Positions 1-3,842 of a DNA stretch of 7,595 nucleotides are shown one piece after another. Numbering within the stretch: position 1 is the stretch's first letter; each line of letters begins with the position of its first letter. Below the pieces are notes generated by a model that saw nothing but the letters and a program-made list of their open reading frames with translations, was not told where the DNA came from and made no database searches. This stretch comes from JBDSSS01 sp038224055 (GTDB lineage Bacteria; Actinomycetota; Actinomycetes; Actinomycetales; Dermatophilaceae). Where the stretch lies: the NCBI GenBank assembly GCA_038224055.1, contig JBBRGO010000165.1:1-7595 (forward strand), given 5' to 3'. The translations under genes and the position numbers were made by a program.

Positions 1-145
1 GGTCCGTCGCCACCTGCGCGAGCTGCTCGACGGCCTCGACGCCATCACGACGGGGTTCACGACCGCCGAGCGCGACGCCATCCGGCGCTACCTCGCAGCG
101 GCCACCGGCGCCTACCGTCGCTACGCCGACGACGACCGGCCATGA
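1..145 (+). CDS. C-terminal end of a probable MarR-family transcriptional regulator (5' truncated)
   Basis: The frame starting at base 2 is open from the window edge to a TGA at 143-145 and gives about 47 residues. They read as two amphipathic helices: a stretch containing RELLDGLDAITTGFT, then TAERDAIRRYLAAATGAYRRY, ending DDDRP. A 'gL..ft..Er..i.ryL....ayr' pattern is typical of the last helices of MarR-type winged-helix regulators, which form the dimer interface. The DNA-binding wing and the start lie outside the window, so the family call rests on the tail alone. Codon use matches the other genes here. Its last 25 bp overlap the 3' end of the convergent dehydrogenase gene. It could instead be another small helical regulator. 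Confidence 0.55.
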   Translation, partial: VRRHLRELLDGLDAITTGFTTAERDAIRRYLAAATGAYRRYADDDRP

Positions 146-936
146 CGCTCGCCCAACGCGTAGCCCGGCAGCGCGAACGGTCCGCCGAGCAACCCCGGCG
201 CGGCGCCGCCCTCCTCGCCCGCCACCTCGTCGGCGAAGGCCTCGGCGTCGTCGAGCGGCTCGTAGCCGATGGCCCGGCCCGGCGCGAGGTCGACCTGGCG
301 CCGGGTGTTGGCCGAGACGCCCCAGACGACGTGGTGCCCCCGGGCCTCCGTCGTGAGCACGGCGAGGACCAGACGGGTCATGTCGGCGGGTGAGAGCCAC
401 GACTGGAGCGACCGCGGCCCGAAGGGTGCCTCGGCGAAGGTCATGATCCGGGCGCTGACGACGGTCATCGCGAAACGGCCGGCGTAGAGGGCGCCGAGCG
501 CCTCGGCAGCGGCCTTGCTCACGCCGTAGTAGGTGTCGGGGTCCGGCAGCGGCATACCCCTGCCGGCGGCATCGACGGGCACGTAGCCCGCCGCGTGCAC
601 CGAGCTCGCGAGCAGCAGCCGCCCCACCCCGGCCAGCCGGGCCGCCTCGCACACCGACCGGGTGCCGTCGATGTTGACGGTGAGGATCTCGGCCCAGGAG
701 CGCTCGTCCGGGTAGCCGCCGAGGTGGACGACGAGGTCGGCTCCGGCGAAGGCGGCGACGTGGGAGCCCACGTCCGCGAGGTCCGCGACGACCACCCGCT
801 CGCCGTCCGTCGCAGGCGCCTCGTCGGGCAGCGGCACGAGGTCGCAGAGGACGAGCTCGTGACCGGCGGCGCGCAGGCGCGGGCGCAGGGCGGACCCGAT
901 GCGGCCGGACGCGCCGGTCAGCGCGACACGGGTCAT
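121..936 (-). CDS. NAD-dependent dehydrogenase/epimerase of the uronate dehydrogenase (Udh) type, extended SDR
   Basis: A 271-residue Rossmann-fold enzyme. The N-terminus carries the nucleotide loop TGASGRIG (G8, G11, G14), and D32 at the end of strand 2 favours NAD over NADP. Later come VHLGG (70-74), N88, the LASSVH strand with S111/S112, and the catalytic pair in YYGVSK (Y137, K141). A substrate-side block has RIMTF (163-167) and SWLSPADM (179-186), then VVWGVSAN. From memory, length and block order fit Agrobacterium-type uronate dehydrogenase (265 residues; HLGG, ASSNH, YGVSK, WGASAN), which oxidises galacturonate or glucuronate to the aldarolactone. Several positions recalled as uronate contacts differ, so the substrate may differ. 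The ATG at 936 places the Rossmann loop at the very N-terminus. It lies 10 bp after the ATPase stop with only a weak GAG Shine-Dalgarno, suggesting translational coupling. Family is sure; substrate is not. Confidence 0.85.
   Translation of the reverse strand: MTRVALTGASGRIGSALRPRLRAAGHELVLCDLVPLPDEAPATDGERVVVADLADVGSHVAAFAGADLVVHLGGYPDERSWAEILTVNIDGTRSVCEAARLAGVGRLLLASSVHAAGYVPVDAAGRGMPLPDPDTYYGVSKAAAEALGALYAGRFAMTVVSARIMTFAEAPFGPRSLQSWLSPADMTRLVLAVLTTEARGHHVVWGVSANTRRQVDLAPGRAIGYEPLDDAEAFADEVAGEEGGAAPGLLGGPFALPGYALGERHGRSSSA
550..557 (-). repeat. GTATGCCG octamer, copy 1
   Basis: Plus strand CGGCATAC, that is GTATGCCG on the minus strand, inside the dehydrogenase gene in its sense orientation (encoding G-M-P around residue 128). 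One of four copies in the window. Confidence 0.6.
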
Positions 937-946
937 GTCACTGCGC

Positions 947-2299
947 TCAGAGGCCGTCGACGACCGACGCGGCCATCTCGAGGCACGCCTCGTGGGTGCG
1001 CCGGGCGATCTTGAGCGGGTCGAGGTGCAGGCCCGGGGAGAGCATCGGGTCGTAGGGGATGTCGACGACGGTGCGGACCCACTGCTCGAAGTGCTCGCGG
1101 GTGTGCACGCCGGCGCCCACGTCGTTGCCCTTGACCGAGTTGTGCGAGATGACGCAGACCGCGTTCTTGACGAGGTCGGAGCGGCCCATCGCGACGAGGG
1201 CGTCGAGGTTCTTCGCAGCGACGACCGAGGTGTCGTCCTTGAGCGAGGTGGCGAAGACGAGCAGGTCCGCCTTCTCCGCCGCGGCCAGCCAGTTCGGGGA
1301 GAGCCGGTTGTTGCCCGTGTCGATGACGATCATCCGGTAGAAGCGGGACAGCTGCGTGTGCAGGTCCTCCACCTCCTGCTTGCCGATGATCCGCATCGCC
1401 TCGTCGTCGTCCGCGGAGGCGAGCACGTCGAAGCCGAGACCGCGCTGCTCACGCACCCAGTGCTCGAGCTCGGAGGTGCCGGCCGTGGGGTCGTCCGCGA
1501 TGCGAGGGAGGGCGCCGAGCAGGTCGACGACGGTCCGGTGGTGGTTCTGCGACGGCGCCCGCATCCCGAGCGTGCCCTCGGTCTCGTTGTTGTCCCACGC
1601 GAGGACCGACCCGGAGCGGTAGCGGCCGAGGTAGCTGGCCAGCATGAGCGTGACGAGCGTCTTGCCGCCGCCACCCTTGGTGTTGATGACCATGATCGTC
1701 TTGCGCCCGGTGACGGGGCGGGCGATCCGGTCGACGCGGTCGCGCTCGGCGATCTCCTTCGCTCCGGGCCCGAGACCCAGCACCTTGCGCAGCCCCGAGC
1801 TCGCCGTCGTCCGGCGTCGCTCCCCCTTGGAGCGGACCGACATGAGGTCGTCGGCGCTGGGGCGGTCCCCGGCGCCGACCCGGCTCGTGTCGTATGCCGT
1901 GAGCCCGGCGGCCGTCGTCGTCGCGGCTGCCGCGGTGTCGGTCGCGGTGTCGGTCGCGTCGTCGGTCGCGTCGTCGGTCGCGATGTCGGTCGCGATGTCG
2001 GTCGGCGAGACGGGATCCGGGGTGGGGGAGGGGTCACCGACGGGGTCAGGACCTTGCGGCTGCCACGACGTGTCGTCCCACGCCGCGCTCCACGGGTCGG
2101 TCCCACCGTCTCCCGCATCGCCCCTGTCGGCCGTTTCCTCGGCGTCCCCCGCATCATCGGTGGGTTCGTCGAGTGGCGGCACGATGCGATCGGTGACCGA
2201 CGTCGGCAGGGGCAGGGTGAACCCGCCGGGGATCGAGCGGTTCGAGGCGTAGCCGGGGATCCCGGTCGGCGCCGACCGGTCGGTCTCGTCGTGCTTCAT
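947..2299 (-). CDS. ParA/MinD-superfamily ATPase with long disordered acidic Thr-rich N-terminus
   Basis: 450 residues from the ATG at 2299. Residues 1-195 are low complexity: Asp/Thr/Pro/Gly-rich, with six TD[I/D/T]A repeats at 100-123, then a short basic patch (SKGERRRTT, 158-165). Residues 198-450 form a SIMIBI-class P-loop ATPase: a deviant Walker A in NTKGGGGKT (signature Lys K208, P-loop Lys K213, T214), the switch WDNNETEGTLG (235-243), and Walker B MIVIDTGN (323-330). The signature lysine marks the ParA/MinD/Soj group, which dimerise on ATP and position DNA, division sites or secretion machinery. The usual KGGVGKTT reads KGGGGKTL here. A disordered front on a ParA-like domain also recalls EspI-type proteins of type VII secretion, but no ESX gene is visible. 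The start was chosen because AAGGAG sits 6 nt upstream; the same frame runs open to 2662, which would cross fhaA. Divergent from fhaA and co-directional with the dehydrogenase. Cellular role unknown. Confidence 0.85.
   Translation of the reverse strand: MKHDETDRSAPTGIPGYASNRSIPGGFTLPLPTSVTDRIVPPLDEPTDDAGDAEETADRGDAGDGGTDPWSAAWDDTSWQPQGPDPVGDPSPTPDPVSPTDIATDIATDDATDDATDTATDTAAAATTTAAGLTAYDTSRVGAGDRPSADDLMSVRSKGERRRTTASSGLRKVLGLGPGAKEIAERDRVDRIARPVTGRKTIMVINTKGGGGKTLVTLMLASYLGRYRSGSVLAWDNNETEGTLGMRAPSQNHHRTVVDLLGALPRIADDPTAGTSELEHWVREQRGLGFDVLASADDDEAMRIIGKQEVEDLHTQLSRFYRMIVIDTGNNRLSPNWLAAAEKADLLVFATSLKDDTSVVAAKNLDALVAMGRSDLVKNAVCVISHNSVKGNDVGAGVHTREHFEQWVRTVVDIPYDPMLSPGLHLDPLKIARRTHEACLEMAASVVDGL
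1892..1899 (+). repeat. GTATGCCG octamer, copy 2
   Basis: GTATGCCG on the plus strand, antisense to the ATPase gene. On the coding strand it gives GCA TAC (A134-Y135), using the otherwise avoided Ala codon GCA. Confidence 0.6.
1931..2002 (-). repeat. Six tandem 12-bp repeats in paired order, encoding (TD[I/D/T]A)6
   Basis: On the plus strand six consecutive 12-mers share the frame CGCGNNGTCGGT. Units 1-2 are CGCGGTGTCGGT, units 3-4 CGCGTCGTCGGT, units 5-6 CGCGATGTCGGT. Neighbours are identical in pairs (AABBCC). Read on the coding (minus) strand this gives TDIA TDIA TDDA TDDA TDTA TDTA at residues 100-123 of the ATPase. The period is a whole number of codons, so copy-number change would stay in frame. 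Confidence 0.95.
2012..2033 (+). other. G-quadruplex-type motif
   Basis: Four G-runs of 3, 4, 5 and 4 bases are separated by loops ATCC, T and A, which fits the canonical G3+N1-7 rule with two single-base loops. It is on the template strand of the ATPase gene, within DNA for the Pro-rich part of its disordered N-terminus, 9 bp from the 12-bp tandem repeat. The pattern is seen directly; folding in the cell is inferred. Confidence 0.5.
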
Positions 2300-2305
2300 C
2301 GAGGG

Positions 2306-2311
2306 CTCCTT
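2306..2311 (-). promoter_or_regulatory. Ribosome binding site that sets the ATPase start
   Basis: CTCCTT on the plus strand reads AAGGAG on the minus strand, 6 nt before the ATG at 2299. It is near-consensus and is the reason for choosing this start over upstream ATGs in the same open frame (as far up as 2662). Confidence 0.85.
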
Positions 2312-2394
2312 GCTGGCCTGGTCCCCGTGCGCGGGCGCCCGTCCGGAGCCCTGAGCGATGGTCCCACGCTTCACTGCGGCGACAAACACGGGGA

Positions 2395-2425
2395 ACCGTT
2401 GCACGGTCGGGTCGGATCGGACCCG
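2395..2425. promoter_or_regulatory. Two abutting inverted repeats, operator-like
   Basis: 2395-2407 is ACCGT-TGC-ACGGT, with perfect 5-bp arms and a 3-bp centre. It is followed without a gap by 2408-2425, CGGGTC-GGATCG-GACCCG, with perfect 6-bp arms and a 6-bp centre. The half-site ACCGTT recurs at 2456-2461 against the candidate -10 of fhaA. The position between divergent genes, upstream of the fhaA promoter, fits a regulator binding site. No U-tract follows, so it is not a simple terminator. In DNA this GC-rich, short arms can arise by chance. Confidence 0.4.
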
Positions 2426-2460
2426 GACTGTCGGTGGGCCGGAGCCCCGGGCCGGACCGT

Positions 2461-2466
2461 TACGAT
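2461..2466 (+). promoter_or_regulatory. Candidate -10 element for the fhaA operon
   Basis: TACGAT matches the actinobacterial TANNNT pattern and sits in one of the few AT-containing spots of the intergenic region, 30 bp before the fhaA start codon. Transcription would begin near 2473, giving a leader of about 23 nt that just includes the ribosome binding site. The -35 position (2437-2443, GGCCGGA) bears no resemblance to TTGACA, so an activator or another sigma factor is possible. Confidence 0.45.
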
Positions 2467-2482
2467 GAAACGCCTCAGCAGC

Positions 2483-2490
2483 AAAGGAGA
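2483..2490 (+). promoter_or_regulatory. Ribosome binding site of fhaA
   Basis: AAAGGAGA ends 5 nt before the GTG at 2496. It decides in favour of that GTG. The nearby ATG at 2492 is in a different frame. Confidence 0.85.
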
Positions 2491-2495
2491 CATGC

Positions 2496-3284
2496 GTGGG
2501 AATCATCAACCGCGTCGAGCACGGGCTCGCCAAGGCTGTCCACGGTGCCTTTGCCAAGGCATTCAAGTCGGAGGTCCAGCCCGTCGAGATCGCCTCGGCG
2601 ATCCGCCGCGCCATGGACGACCGCGCAGCCCTGCTCGGCCACGGGCGGGCGATGGTGCCCAACGTCTACACGATCGAGCTGAGCGAGACGGACTTCGAGC
2701 GGCTGGGCGACTACGAGGACGACCTCTCCGACGACCTCGTCGCGGCCGCACAGGAGCACGCCGACTCCCAGGGCTACCAGCCCGGGGGGCCGCTCGAGGT
2801 GTCGCTCGTCGAGGGCGAGGGCCTCGAGACCGGTGTCTTCCGGGTCCGTCCCGCCATCGCCAAGCGCGCCGGCAACGGCCAGGGTTCGGAGTCCCACCCC
2901 CACGTCCCGCGTCAGCACGCCGCGACGGGGACCGCGGTCGACGCGGAGCCGGCGCGCCCGGTGACCCGGCCCGCACGCACCAACCCTTCGGCCCGGCCGT
3001 GGCTGGACATCTCCGGTGACCGCTACCCCCTCGTGGGCAGCATCACGACCCTCGGTCGCGACGAGATCGCCGACATCGTCGTCGACGACCCGGGTGTCTC
3101 TCGTCGTCACAGCGAGATCCGGGTCACGAACGACGGCCCGCACCTCGTCACCTCGATCCGCGACCTCGGCTCGACGAACGGCACCTTCGTCAACGGCGAC
3201 CGGATCTCGAGCCAGCGCCTCGAGGACGGCGACCGCGTCACGATCGGACGCACGTCGGCGACCTTCCGCGCCGGTCGCCGGTGA
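2496..3284 (+). CDS. fhaA: FhaA: DUF3662 plus FHA domain phosphothreonine-reader
   Basis: 262 residues from a GTG start. Residues 1-120 are the DUF3662 (FhaA N-terminal) domain, with the typical opening GIINRVEHGLAKAVHGAF and FKSEVQPVEIASAIRR (23-38). A short linker (about 121-168) rich in Pro, Ala and Arg follows. The FHA domain (about 170-262) shows the phosphothreonine-binding set: GRD (187-189), SRRH (202-205) and DLGSTNGTFVNG (223-234). In mycobacteria FhaA binds phosphorylated partners such as the pseudokinase domain of MviN and tunes peptidoglycan precursor supply. The M. tuberculosis protein is about 527 residues owing to a long Gly/Gln-rich linker, so this is a compact form. It is first gene of the operon, with its stop 3 nt before fhaB. 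It has no membrane segment and should be cytoplasmic. Confidence 0.95.
   Translation: MGIINRVEHGLAKAVHGAFAKAFKSEVQPVEIASAIRRAMDDRAALLGHGRAMVPNVYTIELSETDFERLGDYEDDLSDDLVAAAQEHADSQGYQPGGPLEVSLVEGEGLETGVFRVRPAIAKRAGNGQGSESHPHVPRQHAATGTAVDAEPARPVTRPARTNPSARPWLDISGDRYPLVGSITTLGRDEIADIVVDDPGVSRRHSEIRVTNDGPHLVTSIRDLGSTNGTFVNGDRISSQRLEDGDRVTIGRTSATFRAGRR
3162..3186 (+). repeat. 25-bp exact direct repeat, copy 1 (fhaA)
   Basis: These bases, coding for DLGSTNGT in the FhaA FHA domain, are identical to 3723-3747 in fhaB. The copies are 561 bp apart and their flanks differ at both ends. All wobble positions agree, not only the protein. Confidence 0.9.
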
Positions 3285-3287
3285 CCC

Positions 3288-3839
3288 ATGAGTGAGCTCA
3301 CCCTCACCCTGCTGCGGCTGGGGCTGCTCGCCCTCCTGTGGATCTTCGTCTTCAGCGTCGTCGGGGTGCTGCGGACGGACATCTACGGCACGTCCGTCTC
3401 GCGCCGGACCCAGCGCCGGGAGGCCAGGAAGCAGGAGAAGCTGCAGACCGGCGGGCGGGGGGCGACCCCTGCTCCCGCTGCTGCCCCCACACCCCCTCCC
3501 GCCGGTGACGGCGCGGGCCGCCGCTTCGGCCGGGGGCGGGCCAGCAGGATCCCGACGACCCTCGTCGTCACCGAGGGTCCGCTCACCGGGACCGCCCTGC
3601 CGCTGCGCGGCAACGGCATCCTCGTCGGTCGCAACCCCGAGTGCGCCCTCGTGCTCGACGACGACTACGCCTCCGGCCGCCACTGTCGGATCTATCCGGG
3701 CTCGGACGGCTGGCTCGTGGAGGACCTCGGCTCGACGAACGGCACCTACATGGGCGGCGAGCGCCTCATCGCCGCCCGCCCCGTCGCGGTCGGGACCAGC
3801 CTGCGCATCGGCAAGACCGTGCTCGAGCTGCGGGGCTGA
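3288..3839 (+). CDS. fhaB: FhaB (FipA): membrane-anchored FHA domain protein
   Basis: 183 residues. One N-terminal membrane helix (about 5-28, LTLLRLGLLALLWIFVFSVV) is followed by the family signature RTDIYG (29-34). A basic then Pro/Ala-rich linker (38-88) leads to a C-terminal FHA domain (89-183) with LVGRN (112-116), SGRH (129-132), EDLGSTNGTY (145-154) and the typical tail RIGKTVLEL. In mycobacteria this protein (FipA) is phosphorylated by PknA near Thr36 and links FtsZ and FtsQ under oxidative stress, as I recall. Here T35/S36 lie at the matching place after RTDIYG. It starts 3 nt after fhaA, whose GGTGA around the stop may serve as Shine-Dalgarno. It is slightly longer than the mycobacterial form (about 155) because of the linker. 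Confidence 0.93.
   Translation: MSELTLTLLRLGLLALLWIFVFSVVGVLRTDIYGTSVSRRTQRREARKQEKLQTGGRGATPAPAAAPTPPPAGDGAGRRFGRGRASRIPTTLVVTEGPLTGTALPLRGNGILVGRNPECALVLDDDYASGRHCRIYPGSDGWLVEDLGSTNGTYMGGERLIAARPVAVGTSLRIGKTVLELRG
3466..3500 (-). other. G-rich run on the minus strand, G-quadruplex-like
   Basis: On the minus strand five G-runs (3, 5, 5, 3 and 4) are spaced by loops of 1, 3, 7 and 4 bases. It encodes the Pro/Ala linker of FhaB on the plus strand, and runs of CCC proline codons explain much of it. Pattern seen; function uncertain. Confidence 0.3.
3723..3747 (+). repeat. 25-bp exact direct repeat, copy 2 (fhaB)
   Basis: Identical to 3162-3186 in fhaA. It encodes DLGSTNGT of the FhaB FHA domain, which includes the Asn (N151) expected to contact the phosphopeptide backbone. 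Confidence 0.9.
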
Positions 3840-3842
3840 CCG

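Larger units (their letters stand above)
2300..2495. promoter_or_regulatory. Divergent intergenic region between the ATPase/dehydrogenase unit and the fhaA operon
   Basis: These 196 bp lie between two genes read outward, so both units should start transcription here. The right side holds a candidate -10 and the fhaA ribosome binding site; the left side holds the ATPase ribosome binding site. The middle has two abutting inverted repeats (2395-2425) and the 8-bp direct repeat GGGCCGGA at 2436-2443 and 2449-2456. I see no convincing promoter hexamers for the leftward unit and no hidden small ORF with a good ribosome binding site. Confidence 0.75.

Noticed and set aside
1931..2002. CRISPR-like array
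   Set aside because: Units are 12 bp with no spacers, in frame within a coding region; this is a protein-coding tandem repeat.
1330..2157. 275-residue Arg/Pro/Thr-rich frame on the minus strand, overlapping the ATPase gene in another frame
   Set aside because: Out-of-frame reading of the ATPase gene; composition is frame-shift noise.
2391..2420. SigE/SigH-type promoter (GGGAAC ... GTT)
   Set aside because: GGGAAC is present at 2391-2396, but there is no GTT at the required 16-19 bp; the only GTT follows almost at once.
2395..2425. Intrinsic terminator upstream of fhaA
   Set aside because: Stems are short (5-6 bp) and no T-run follows on either strand; an operator-like role fits the position better.
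2300..2662. N-terminal extension of the ATPase to an ATG at 2662
   Set aside because: It would cross the intergenic region and overlap the conserved start of fhaA, whereas AAGGAG 6 nt before the ATG at 2299 gives a clear start.
899..3019. 706-residue open frame on the plus strand opposite the ATPase gene and running into fhaA
   Set aside because: Composition is Arg/Gly/Val/Asp-rich without domains, as expected of the antisense of GC-rich codons. It lies opposite a clear P-loop ATPase and overlaps fhaA.
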